Origin: Calothrix sp. NIES-4105
GTDB lineage: Bacteria; Cyanobacteriota; Cyanobacteriia; Cyanobacteriales; Nostocaceae
Assembly: GCF_002368415.1 (NCBI RefSeq)
Contig: NZ_AP018290.1
Location: 6,151,614 to 6,215,613 of the forward strand
DNA: 64,000 bases
Direction of reading: 5' to 3'
In this document: positions 9,297 to 17,854 of the stretch, piece after piece
How positions within the stretch are numbered: the first letter of the stretch is position 1
Layout: every line of letters starts with the position of its first letter
The notes under the pieces: generated by a model
Told to the model about the DNA's origin: nothing
The model's input: only the letters and a program-made list of their open reading frames with translations
Database searches by the model: none
Program-made: the position numbers and the translations under genes

Positions 9297-10664
9297 ATGG
9301 AAAGTATTGCTTATATACATCTAGCTTCAGCTTACGAGGCGCCCGAATTCGTTGAAGTTACAAATATTCGATTCGGTTTAGCATCTTGGAGGGGTAAACT
9401 TTCCTTTAATGCAATGATGAAATTTTTACCTGTAATGCTATCGCTGTTTGTAGTTAGTATAGCAGAACAAAGTTTAGCCGTATCACGAGGTACTTCGGGT
9501 GGGGAAGTTAGAAGTGTTCAACAATGTTTAAGACAATTAGGTTACTTTAGAGGTCCAATAACTGGTAACTTTGGTTCACAGACTCAAGACGCAGTTACCC
9601 GCTTTCAACGCGCGAACGGTTTACCCGCAGTAGGTTCGGTAGGTCCAAGAACACAGCAATTATTACGGTCACAATGTAATGCAGGTGGTAGCAGCAGCGG
9701 GAGTGGGGTATTACGTCTAGGTAGTCGTGGACAAGCTGTAAGCAACTTGCAAAGCAATTTATCACGTTTAAGATTTTTCAACGGGCCAATAAATGGTACT
9801 TTCGGTCCTCAAACTCAAGATGCAGTAATTCGTTTTCAGCAAGCAAACGGTCTACGTGCTGACGGAGTAGTTGGTGCTGGGACTCTTCAAGCTATACGCA
9901 ATGCTGCTACTAATTACGGTGGTGGCCCAGATATTGGTACTGGTATTGGAGGAGATAATCCACCTTTAAACCAAGGTGACACAGGATTTCTTGTCAGAAG
10001 ATTACAAGAAGATTTACGACAATTAGGTTTTTTCCCTGTTAACCCTACAGGTACTTTTGGTCCCACAACGCGCGATGCTGTCGCAAACTTCCAACGCAGT
10101 AATGGTATAATTCCCACAGGTGTTGCCGACTCGCAAACCTTAGCATTAATTTCTCAAACTCTTATCAATAGTGGTAATCAAGGCAGCAGTTGGAATAATA
10201 ACCCATGTTCAAGCGAGCGTGGCGAAATTTGTCTTGGAGAACGCAGTCAGCGCGTCATTATTGTACAGCAACGTTTGCAGCAATGGGGAGTTTATGGAGG
10301 TAACGCAGATGGAGTGTATGGTTCAGCAACTAGAGATGCAGTTGCACAATTCCAACGCACTCGAGGACTGGCGCCAACAGGGTTCGTCGATTTTAATACC
10401 TGGCAAGCGCTAGGTTTAAATAACAACCAGACTCCACCAATTGGACAACAACCACAAAATAATAACCGTTACGTTGTAGTTATTCCTATCTTTGCTAACG
10501 ACACTTTAAACCGGGTTCGTCAAGTATTACCACAAGCATTTGCAGCAAAATCTGGCTTAGGTGATTATGTAAATGCAGGTTCATTTAGCCAACGTAGCGA
10601 CGCTGAAAGACTCACTAGCCAACTGCGCGACAGAGGTTTTGATGCGCGCGTTGAATTCTTTTAA
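9297..10664 (+). CDS. Secreted protein with four peptidoglycan-binding domains and a C-terminal SPOR-like domain
   Basis: 455 residues. A hydrophobic signal or anchor segment (about 40-61, KFLPVMLSLFVVSIAEQSLA) is followed by four PG_binding_1 repeats. Each repeat has the pattern VxxLQxxLxxLGFFxGPxxGxFGxxTxxAVxxFQ, near residues 72-125, 140-195, 228-280 and 315-370. Gly/Asn/Gln-rich linkers separate them. The last about 65 residues (YVNAGSFSQRSDAERLTSQLRDRGFDARVEFF) look like a SPOR domain, which binds denuded septal glycan. It probably acts in the periplasm at the cell wall; no catalytic domain was seen. The upstream start is kept because homologues I recall begin similarly, but ATG at 9414 or 9417 is possible. 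Confidence 0.85.
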   Translation: MESIAYIHLASAYEAPEFVEVTNIRFGLASWRGKLSFNAMMKFLPVMLSLFVVSIAEQSLAVSRGTSGGEVRSVQQCLRQLGYFRGPITGNFGSQTQDAVTRFQRANGLPAVGSVGPRTQQLLRSQCNAGGSSSGSGVLRLGSRGQAVSNLQSNLSRLRFFNGPINGTFGPQTQDAVIRFQQANGLRADGVVGAGTLQAIRNAATNYGGGPDIGTGIGGDNPPLNQGDTGFLVRRLQEDLRQLGFFPVNPTGTFGPTTRDAVANFQRSNGIIPTGVADSQTLALISQTLINSGNQGSSWNNNPCSSERGEICLGERSQRVIIVQQRLQQWGVYGGNADGVYGSATRDAVAQFQRTRGLAPTGFVDFNTWQALGLNNNQTPPIGQQPQNNNRYVVVIPIFANDTLNRVRQVLPQAFAAKSGLGDYVNAGSFSQRSDAERLTSQLRDRGFDARVEFF

Positions 10665-10678
10665 GCAATGTATAGTAA

Positions 10679-10695
10679 GGTGGGCAGTGCCCACC
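10679..10695. repeat. Dispersed palindrome GGTGGGCAGTGCCCACC
   Basis: Copy between two convergent genes; it may serve as a bidirectional transcript-end hairpin. Confidence 0.75.
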
Positions 10696-10701
10696 CTACT
10701 A

Positions 10702-11460
10702 CTACGTATTGCCTAAAATATCCCACGCCCAAGCCGCATCTTCCGAAGATAATGGAGGTTTTGGAGGTTGCGAATAATCAATAACTAAGTCGAACCTCGC
10801 ACGAATATATATATCATGTATTAATTGCTGCAAGTCTAACACTGGCTCAATATCACCCTGTTTCAAAGGTACAGGAAAAGTAGGTAAAGTATCACGGACT
10901 GTGAATGTGTATAAATCCGCATCTGGTCTGCGGTATCCCCGGCTTACTAATATATAGTAATCAGCTTTGGCGCCTCCAAAAATCGGCATCGGTTCACCAG
11001 CGCGCAGTAAATCAATTTCTACTAAACTGGTATTTGAAGCAAAAACTTTGAGCCGTTTATTTTCATAAGCTTGTCTACCATCTTTTGACCGTTTATTTTT
11101 GGGTGAAAGTACTTCAATAACGGTTACTACTTCACCCGTTCTGGTAGATTTAATTTCTAAAAATCTTTCTGTAACTTCTTCAGGGATTGGCACCTGAACT
11201 TTAGCTGGTTCAATTTGTTTAAGCGCAGTTGTAGTTCCTGTTGGTTTGGAGCTTTTACTTGCGATAGCTACGTCAGCTACTCCAACTAATATTAAATCAT
11301 CAACGCTTGCATAAACTCGTTCCTCTATCGAAACGTGATAGCTAGGAACGATTTGAGGAGTCAGTGCATCTGCAATTGCTACTATCAACCGATTATGAAC
11401 TTGATTCCATAGTTCCGGTTGTTCTAAATATGGATCCATACCCGGAAACGGAGTAGGCAT
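10702..11460 (-). CDS. DUF4058 family protein
   Basis: 252 residues starting MPTPFPGMDPYLEQPELWNQVHNRL, the hallmark opening of DUF4058, a family abundant in cyanobacteria and planctomycetes. The conserved middle part includes FLEIKSTRTGEVVTVIEVLSPKNKR and RRPDADLYTFTVRDTLP. The pattern of E, D and K in the EVLSPKNK block recalls a PD-(D/E)xK nuclease-like core, but that is inference. Function is unknown. Confidence 0.88.
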   Translation of the reverse strand: MPTPFPGMDPYLEQPELWNQVHNRLIVAIADALTPQIVPSYHVSIEERVYASVDDLILVGVADVAIASKSSKPTGTTTALKQIEPAKVQVPIPEEVTERFLEIKSTRTGEVVTVIEVLSPKNKRSKDGRQAYENKRLKVFASNTSLVEIDLLRAGEPMPIFGGAKADYYILVSRGYRRPDADLYTFTVRDTLPTFPVPLKQGDIEPVLDLQQLIHDIYIRARFDLVIDYSQPPKPPLSSEDAAWAWDILGNT

Positions 11461-11494
11461 AGTTACTTTTACCTTAATGCTCTACTTTGGTTAT

Positions 11495-11556
11495 AGCACT
11501 ACCTTTGTGTGCTTTGTAGTTTAAAGTTTATAACCACAAAGGACACAAAGGGCACA
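11495..11556. repeat. Dispersed CTTTGTG-type inverted repeat
   Basis: Imperfect hairpin built from CCTTTGTGTGCTTTGTAG and CCACAAAGGACACAAAGG. The same family is at 28419-28495 (inside a MITE), 31043-31074 and 56662-56693. Confidence 0.65.
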
Positions 11557-11563
11557 AAGGAAA

Positions 11564-12451
11564 TTAAGCGGCGCCTAACTGTAACTGCTCTGTCCGAGTA
11601 TTAAGAACAGTAAAGGCTTTTTCAGCAATAATTTGATGTGCGGCAGTTGTTGGATGAATACCGTCCCAAAATAAATATTGGTCAGGATTATTACAAGTTG
11701 CTCCCTGGTATAAGCAAGCACTTGTTACGTTCGTAAAACCATACTTAGATGGATTAGAAATTGCATCCCGGTATAGTTCGCTTACATTTAACTCGATAAT
11801 TTCAGATTTAGAGTCAAACTTTTGCCGCAGTTGTGATAATGATTTAGCTAAACCCTGATTATGTGCTTTTGTAACTGCACTCAAACTTTGGGAACTACCG
11901 TTATTTTTCGTCGCTGGCAAATTACCTAAGTCAGGTAAATCTACAACTAATATTTTTTTGGCGCCTGCATTCAGTAAGGACTCGATAGCTTGAGTGATGT
12001 TTATAACAGGTGTCGTCGAATCAGCAACACCATATATATAGTCATTAGCACCTGCCCAAATTACATACAGTCCGCTATCATTGCCGGATAACTGATTTTT
12101 AGTAAAGTTCTCAACTTGTCCTAATAAACCAGGAATACCATTATTACTAACTTTTCCCGTCATGGCGCCACCGAAAGCAAAATTTGCACTATCTTTAGTA
12201 TTAAGTGCTAACTTTGACCCAAGATACTCTACCCATACTTGACCATTAGAGTAACGTCCTTGAAAGTAAGGTGGATTTGGTGGATAATTTCTATTTGTAG
12301 TGCGGTACATGTTCCCGGTATCCGAGAGACTATCACCAAAAACATATATTTGATTGATAGTACGCGCGTTAGTGTCGTGTAAAGATGATGTAACTAAAAC
12401 CATAGTTAAACTAAGTAGAGCAATTATTACTACAAAAAAGAGCTTTTTCAC
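11564..12451 (-). CDS. Secreted SGNH/GDSL-family hydrolase
   Basis: 295 residues. An N-terminal signal peptide (FFVVIIALLSLTMVLVTSS) precedes an SGNH hydrolase domain. Block I is VFGDSLSDTGN (Ser41 nucleophile), block II is the Gly in FAFGGAMTG, block III is WAGANDYIYG, and block V is WDGIHPTTAAH with the catalytic Asp/His. This is the lecithinase/haemolysin-like branch, so an esterase or lipase acting outside the cytoplasm is likely; the substrate is unknown. No PEP-CTERM anchor is visible. Confidence 0.88.
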   Translation of the reverse strand: MKKLFFVVIIALLSLTMVLVTSSLHDTNARTINQIYVFGDSLSDTGNMYRTTNRNYPPNPPYFQGRYSNGQVWVEYLGSKLALNTKDSANFAFGGAMTGKVSNNGIPGLLGQVENFTKNQLSGNDSGLYVIWAGANDYIYGVADSTTPVINITQAIESLLNAGAKKILVVDLPDLGNLPATKNNGSSQSLSAVTKAHNQGLAKSLSQLRQKFDSKSEIIELNVSELYRDAISNPSKYGFTNVTSACLYQGATCNNPDQYLFWDGIHPTTAAHQIIAEKAFTVLNTRTEQLQLGAA

Positions 12452-12904
12452 TGTTAAATAAGTGAGAAATAATCAAAAGTTAAATTTGTTAAACAATCGT
12501 AGGTTGGATGGAGGCGCTTCTGAACCCAACACAAACCCTACCTTAAATTAGCGAGTAAAATATAAAACAATAAAGCAATGAAGTGTGAGCGTCTCAACTC
12601 AAAAATCAGACTTCAATCTTTATATACATATATAGAAAAACTTTTTATAGATGCAGCCGAATCTACTTATAAATACTGTATAAGCGCTTAAAGTAATTAC
12701 TCTTTTACTGTAACAACTCTCTTAATATAAAGGGTGGTAATAACCGTCTTATTTGCCTGTATTTATGCGATTAATACAACATTGCCACTTAGGAAAGATA
12801 AAATAGTCAGTCGCAAGATATATTTTGAGGGTAAAATGGTCACTGCTCACCTCTAACTGGCGCTTTTAATTTGGGATGGCGGCGTTACCATTAAGGAAAT
12901 GGGA
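12452..12904. other. Gene-free spacer upstream of the GDSL hydrolase
   Basis: AT-rich, no supported gene. A repeat of the GTAGGTTGG...CCAAC class is at 12499-12530; relatives are at 26121-26151 and 47338-47366. Confidence 0.45.
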
Positions 12905-13006
12905 CTATGACAGAGATCGTAAATCGATGAGGGGGCGCAATTTGTCGATACGCTGTTGTTTATCGAGTCCTACCTGCGAGCGTAAATATTCGGTTCTTTC
13001 GTACAT
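12905..13006 (-). CDS. Possible 33-residue peptide or gene remnant
   Basis: A short frame MYERTEYLRSQVGLDKQQRI... ending LIDLRSLS shows protein-like composition. Its ATG overlaps the left end of the inverted-repeat element at 13001-13176, so it may be a gene truncated by that element. No homologue is recognised. Confidence 0.25.
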   Translation of the reverse strand: MYERTEYLRSQVGLDKQQRIDKLRPLIDLRSLS

Positions 13007-13176
13007 AGCGTGCTAAATTTTAATTAAATTCAAGAATTTTCCTTTATAATCATGGCTTACAGGCACATATAGTTGAAATTTCAGTAATTTTATCCTTATA
13101 AAGATAATAATAGCTGTAAAATAAGCATAGTAAGGATTTCAAGCTAGTTCCTTAACAAATTTAGCACGCTAAGTAC
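13001..13176. mobile_element. MITE-like element bounded by 20-bp inverted repeats
   Basis: GTACATAGCGTGCTAAATTT (13001-13020) is matched by its reverse complement with one mismatch at 13157-13176. Weaker inverted similarity (GTACGAAAGA / GTACGGAAGA) continues about 10 bases outwards on both sides. The 136-base interior is AT-rich and non-coding. No clear target duplication was found. Confidence 0.5.
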
Positions 13177-13326
13177 GGAAGAGGCATATTTTTTTATATT
13201 CATAGGTAATAACTGCTTCATGCCATTCATTTATGCAAGTTGTGACAAATTGTGGAACAGGCATCCCTGCCTGTGTCCATAAGTAATAATTTTTACCATA
13301 GAGGCACAGAGACACAGAGAGAGGAG

Positions 13327-13587
13327 CTATGAAGTGAGTCGTGAAGGCAACTGCCAAGAGCGTCCCTGACAGCTAACTACGCCATCTTGTATGCTAATAC
13401 CAAACATTTGACGCATTATTTCTGCAGCCTCTTGCCTTTCTGCGTCGCTTAAAAAATCTTCTCCCTTAAAGCCTGCACGGTAACGTTTTGGTTCACCTCC
13501 AGCTTCAAGGTAACGTTGCTTACCAATATCCAATATTTCTTGAAATCTTAAAAATTTCTGTTTTTGATTTAATGTCAATTCATTCAT
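13327..13587 (-). CDS. Small conserved hypothetical protein
   Basis: 86 residues, MNELTLNQKQKFLRFQEILDI..., highly charged and helical. The segment RYRAGFKGEDFLSDAERQEAAEIMRQMFG reads as a genuine protein. It starts 2 bases after the stop of the upstream small gene (13590-13769), so the two are probably translationally coupled. The pair resembles a two-gene module such as a toxin-antitoxin unit, but there is no family evidence. Confidence 0.55.
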   Translation of the reverse strand: MNELTLNQKQKFLRFQEILDIGKQRYLEAGGEPKRYRAGFKGEDFLSDAERQEAAEIMRQMFGISIQDGVVSCQGRSWQLPSRLTS

Positions 13588-13589
13588 AA

Positions 13590-13769
13590 CTATAATCCCC
13601 AGTCAAGCGGAACAACATCACCATTTTGTAAAATTATAGCGATTGGCAATACAACACTCGAAGTGTTGATGTACCAATTTCCACTACCTTCATCATAAAA
13701 GCTATTTTGAAGTAATTCCAGAGTCTCTAATGCACTGATTATTGAATATTGTAACTCGCTCGGTTCCAT
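13590..13769 (-). CDS. Small hypothetical protein, first gene of a two-gene unit
   Basis: 59 residues, MEPSELQYSIISALETLELL..., ending GDVVPLDWGL. An acidic helix is followed by short beta-like segments. It ends 2 bases before the next gene on the same strand. Not recognised. Confidence 0.5.
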   Translation of the reverse strand: MEPSELQYSIISALETLELLQNSFYDEGSGNWYINTSSVVLPIAIILQNGDVVPLDWGL

Positions 13770-13946
13770 TCTTGTAAGGCTTTAATTAGGCTTCAGCAAT
13801 ATTACCGAAAATTCTTGTCCTGCTTATAGCCAGCCATGCCATATTAAAATCTGTCATAGTCTGACATTACTTTTCTTCCCTTTACCCCTTTCCCCCTTCC
13901 CAAACGATATCATTACTAATGGTGTCACTCTCCTCCCTCACAAACC

Positions 13947-16508
13947 ATGCAAGCCTCACTCCAACTTCCCCAACAAAACGTTAGCACTTTAAACCGTCCC
14001 TTGCTTCTGGCGCCAGCAGGTAACTGGGAGTGTGCGAAAGCAGCAGTAGAAAACGGCGCTTCGGCAATATACTTCGGTTTAGATAAATTCAATGCTCGTA
14101 TGCGTGCAGAGAATTTCACCGAAGCTGACTTGCCTGAGTTGATGGAGTTTCTGCACAGTCGTGGTGTTAAAGGATACGTCACTCTCAACACATTGATATT
14201 TCCCCAAGAACTACGCGAAGCAGAGAAATATTTACGTACAATTATCGCCGCAGGAGTTGACGCAGTAATCGTCCAAGATATTGGTATTTGTCGTTTAATT
14301 CGCCACATCTCCGACGACTTTCCAATTCACGCTTCAACTCAAATGACAGTCACGAGCGAAGTTGGTGTAGAATTTGCCCAAGAACTAGGATGTAACTTAG
14401 TAGTACTCGCGCGCGAATGTTCAATATCAGAAATTAACAAAATACAAAGCCGAATGCAATATCGCGGCGCCTCATTACCTTTAGAAGTATTTGTACACGG
14501 CGCCTTATGTGTAGCATATTCAGGACAATGTTTAACTTCCGAGTCACTGGGAGGACGTTCTGCCAACCGAGGAGAATGTGCCCAAGCTTGTAGAATGCCA
14601 TATGAAATGGTCGTTGATGGCGAAGTATTAAATTTAAAAGATAAAAAATACCTTTTAAGTCCACAAGATTTAGCAGGTTTAAGCGTTTTACCCGATTTAG
14701 TAAAATCTGGAGTTAGCTGTCTTAAAATTGAAGGACGCTTAAAATCACCTGAGTATGTAGCAAATGTCACTCGTGTTTATCGTGAAGCATTAGATAAATT
14801 AATAGAGGCGCCAGAAGAAGTATTAGAACCAGAAGACGATATATTATCTGACGATACTTCAAACGAGGAAGAAAACTATAACCTCGAAATGGCATTCTCG
14901 CGCGGTTTGTATACAGGATGGTTCCGTGGAATTAACAATCAAGAATTAGTACATGCAAGATTTGGCAAAAAGCGCGGAGTATATTTAGGTAGAGTCAAAC
15001 GTGTAAATAACGAAGAAGTAGTAATAAAATTAGAGGCGCCACTCAAAGCAGGTGACGGTGTAGTATTTGATAACGGACACCCAGAAGGAAAGGAAGAAGG
15101 TGGACGAGTATATGCTGTACATCAACAAGGTAAAGACACAGCAGTTAGCTTTGGACGTGGCAATATAAACTGGCGCCGAATTTATATTGGGGATAAACTA
15201 TGGAAAACCAGCGACCCTGAACTAGATAAGCAGGTGCGACAAAGTTATGCTGGAGATATACCACAGTTCCAGCGTCCACTTGATATTGAAGTTCACGGAG
15301 AAAGCGGAGTTCCTTTAAATGCTATTTGTCGTGATGAAATAGGTAATATAGTTACAGTCGAATCTTCAGTTTTATTAGAAACCGCGCGTAATAAACCCTT
15401 AACACAAGAAAAATTAGAAGAACAATTTGGACGTTTGGGTAATACAGCCTTTAAGTTAGGTAATTTAACTAATAATCTTAAGGGTGATGTCATCGTACCA
15501 GTAAGCGAGTTAAACCGAATGCGTCGTGATATCGTCGCAAAATTAGAAGAACAACGCGCGAAACCTAAACGCTGGCAATTAAAATCAAATGCAACGCTTA
15601 GAGAACTATTACCTACACAACATCAACCCAAAGATACTTCTATTTCTCTAATAGTCTTAGTCCGCAACCTCGAACAGCTTTCTTCAGCACTCAATGCAGG
15701 AATTGAGACAGTATACTGTGAATTTGAAGACCCCCGAAAATATCAAACAGCAGTAGAAATCGTAAAAAATAATAACCATCGTAGAGACGTTACATGTAAC
15801 GTCTCTACACCCACCACTATCTTCGTTGCACCACCACGTATTACCAAACCAGGAGAAAACTGGATATTACAGCAAGTACGCGCGTGTAATGCAGACGGGT
15901 ACTTAGTACGGAACTACGACCATCTTAAATTCTTTGCCAACGATAGATGTATAGGAGATTTCTCGCTCAATGTCGCAAACCCGTTAACAGCAGATTACTT
16001 AAAAAACAATTTTGGCTTAGAACGGTTAACTGCTTCCTACGATTTGAATATTAACCAGCTAGAAGATTTACTTACAACTTCACCTCCGGAATGGTACGAA
16101 GTAACGATACATCAACATATGCCAATGTTTCATATGGAGCATTGCGTATATTGTGCGTTTCTATCTGACGGTAAAGATTTTCGTGATTGCGGGCGCCCAT
16201 GCGAGAAACATGAAGTCAAGCTACGTGATAGAGTTGGAAGCGAGCATATTCTCCAAGCTGACTTAGGATGTCGCAATACAGTATTTAATGCCACCGCTCA
16301 AACTGGCGCCGAATACGTACAGCGACTAATTGACCTTGGCTTACGAAGTTTTCGGATTGAGTTTGTTAATGAAAAACCAGAAGAAGTAGCTCAAATAATA
16401 CAGTGTTATCAGCAATTATTACAAGGTGAAATCACAGGTTCGCAATTATGGCACCAGTTAAAATTGCAAAACCAACTTGGTGTCACGCGCGGTACAGTTG
16501 TACATTAG
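13947..16508 (+). CDS. U32 family peptidase-like protein with DUF3656 (RlhA-related)
   Basis: 853 residues. The N-terminal half is a U32 domain: LLAPAGNWECAKAAVENGASAIYFGLDKFNAR at the start, and the signature EVFVHGALCVAYSGQCLTSE near residue 190 with NRGECAQACRMPYE. A DUF3656 segment follows. The C-terminal third contains HMPMFHMEHCVYCAF and DCGRPCEKHEV. U32 relatives such as RlhA and TrhP hydroxylate RNA bases rather than cleave proteins, so an rRNA/tRNA-modification role is the better guess. The cysteine clusters suggest iron-sulfur binding (inference). A perfect 28-bp dispersed palindrome lies in frame at 15781-15808. Confidence 0.85.
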   Translation: MQASLQLPQQNVSTLNRPLLLAPAGNWECAKAAVENGASAIYFGLDKFNARMRAENFTEADLPELMEFLHSRGVKGYVTLNTLIFPQELREAEKYLRTIIAAGVDAVIVQDIGICRLIRHISDDFPIHASTQMTVTSEVGVEFAQELGCNLVVLARECSISEINKIQSRMQYRGASLPLEVFVHGALCVAYSGQCLTSESLGGRSANRGECAQACRMPYEMVVDGEVLNLKDKKYLLSPQDLAGLSVLPDLVKSGVSCLKIEGRLKSPEYVANVTRVYREALDKLIEAPEEVLEPEDDILSDDTSNEEENYNLEMAFSRGLYTGWFRGINNQELVHARFGKKRGVYLGRVKRVNNEEVVIKLEAPLKAGDGVVFDNGHPEGKEEGGRVYAVHQQGKDTAVSFGRGNINWRRIYIGDKLWKTSDPELDKQVRQSYAGDIPQFQRPLDIEVHGESGVPLNAICRDEIGNIVTVESSVLLETARNKPLTQEKLEEQFGRLGNTAFKLGNLTNNLKGDVIVPVSELNRMRRDIVAKLEEQRAKPKRWQLKSNATLRELLPTQHQPKDTSISLIVLVRNLEQLSSALNAGIETVYCEFEDPRKYQTAVEIVKNNNHRRDVTCNVSTPTTIFVAPPRITKPGENWILQQVRACNADGYLVRNYDHLKFFANDRCIGDFSLNVANPLTADYLKNNFGLERLTASYDLNINQLEDLLTTSPPEWYEVTIHQHMPMFHMEHCVYCAFLSDGKDFRDCGRPCEKHEVKLRDRVGSEHILQADLGCRNTVFNATAQTGAEYVQRLIDLGLRSFRIEFVNEKPEEVAQIIQCYQQLLQGEITGSQLWHQLKLQNQLGVTRGTVVH
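15781..15808. repeat. Perfect 28-bp palindromic repeat inside the U32 gene
   Basis: GTAGAGACGTTACA followed by its exact reverse complement. It belongs to the GTAGAGACG/CGTCTCTAC family otherwise found between genes (19246-19265, 38291-38319). Here it is read in frame as RRDVTCNVST. Confidence 0.85.
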
Positions 16509-16584
16509 ATTTATATATTTATTTGTATACTATCGGCAGTGAGTAGAACGAGCTTCACTACAGATAGTATATAAATACTCACAA

Positions 16585-16832
16585 TTAGTTAAATCTATCT
16601 AGCAACTCCTCGCGCGATAATTGTTGTATCAATGGTATAAACTCATCCTCTCCCAACGCTGACAAAGGTTGAATAATTTGATTGAGTTCATCATCCAGAG
16701 AGCCAAATCTAAATCGCAGCAACTTTTCGACAACGCTACAGGGACTTTTTTATCGGTTCTGACTTCTCCTATGGTTCCTAATAGTGCTTCAAGGTAATTT
16801 TTAGCAAACTCATCGTAGGGAAATATAGTCAT
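16585..16832 (-). pseudogene. Decayed Rpn/DUF4351-family gene
   Basis: The start MTIFPYDEFAKNYLEALLGTIGEV matches the N-terminus of cyanobacterial Rpn/PD-(D/E)xK transposase-like proteins. The family's C-terminal part, LLRFRFGSLDDELNQIIQPL ending LLDRFN, follows in another frame, and most of the roughly 250-300-residue middle is gone. Frameshift plus internal deletion make it non-functional. The region upstream is a diverged copy of that before the pentapeptide gene. Confidence 0.6.
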
Positions 16833-16885
16833 TTTCTGGTTCTTTTTTATGCACCAGGATTATTCTATATATAAGTAGTCGTATA

Positions 16886-17066
16886 AAGGTACTAGACGAA
16901 ATAATTATTTAGTTGAACTTTATATTTTAAATTGCGTTTTCGTAAGCAGATTGTGTTTGTAATTTATATTACTTTGACTGTTGGATTAAAGTCTAGATTG
17001 TAAGAAGATTGGCAAAAGGTTATGTATTGGATTTAACGGATAGATTTATCAGGTGTTTTTGTTACA
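16886..17066. repeat. Long dispersed repeat, copy A
   Basis: About 180 bases, clearly alignable with 26943-27124: shared blocks include CGAAATAATTATT, TTGAACTTTATATTT, TGTTTGTAATTTATATTACT and GGATTTAACGGATAGATTTA. Both copies lie directly upstream of minus-strand genes. Confidence 0.8.
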
Positions 17067-17104
17067 TTTAAGAGAATGATTTTTATTTTATAATCTGGAC
17101 GGTA

Positions 17105-17773
17105 TCAGTCGCAACTAGATATCATTCCTTTTTTTAAAGCTATTGTAACTGCTTCCGCGCGCGTACTAGCTCCAAGTTTATGTAAAATTGCGTGGACGTG
17201 TACTCTCACGGTTCCAGGTGTGATAAAAAGTTTATCGGCAATTTGCTGATTACTTTGATTTGCTGCAATTAATATCAAAATTTCTTGCTCGCGTTGCGTA
17301 AGTATATTTTGTGCTGGCAATTTAGTTACATCAGATTGTGCGCGCGCGGCAAAAGCAAAGCGTATTTCTTGGGTAGCTGTTTCATCCCACCATGAAGCAC
17401 CACTTGCTACCGAACGCAGTGCTAAGAGTAACTTTTCTGACCCTATACCTTTAAGACAGTATCCTTGGGCGCCTGCTTCAATGATTTGTGTCAATAGTGA
17501 TGGTTCTGAGTAAGAAGTTAAAATTAATATTGGTAATTGAGGATGACTTTGTTTAATAATACGACATGTTTCTACCCCACCAATTCCAGGTAAACCAATA
17601 TCTAGTAATACAACATCTAACTGGCAAGAATCTACTAATTCTATAGCAGTTTCACCGTCAGTAGCTTCAGCAACAATTTCGATGTTTTCTTCTTGCTGTA
17701 ACCTGATACGCAGTCCTAAACGGAACAACTCGTCGTCCTCAACCAAGAGAATTTTTATTTTTACTGGCGCCAT
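17105..17773 (-). CDS. NarL/LuxR-type response regulator
   Basis: 222 residues. Receiver domain 1-125 has the acidic pocket EDD (12-14), phospho-acceptor Asp58 in LLDIGLPG, and switch LTSY. A LuxR-type HTH follows at about 155-220: LTQREQEILILIAANQSNQQIADKLFITPGTVRVHVHAILHKLGASTR. It is transcribed after the histidine kinase (81-base gap, same strand), so the two form a two-component system. Targets are unknown. The divergent kdp operon 1 kb away is a candidate (inference). Confidence 0.92.
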   Translation of the reverse strand: MAPVKIKILLVEDDELFRLGLRIRLQQEENIEIVAEATDGETAIELVDSCQLDVVLLDIGLPGIGGVETCRIIKQSHPQLPILILTSYSEPSLLTQIIEAGAQGYCLKGIGSEKLLLALRSVASGASWWDETATQEIRFAFAARAQSDVTKLPAQNILTQREQEILILIAANQSNQQIADKLFITPGTVRVHVHAILHKLGASTRAEAVTIALKKGMISSCD

Positions 17774-17854
17774 TTCTTGAATTGCGGTTCACACTCCACC
17801 ATTTTACAGTTTTTGAGAATGCTAACTATTATCATAAAAACTAGCTTTAAAAAG

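Noticed and set aside
13169-13357. 62-codon minus-strand frame
   Set aside because: It overlaps the end of the better supported 86-residue gene and reads through dispersed repeats.
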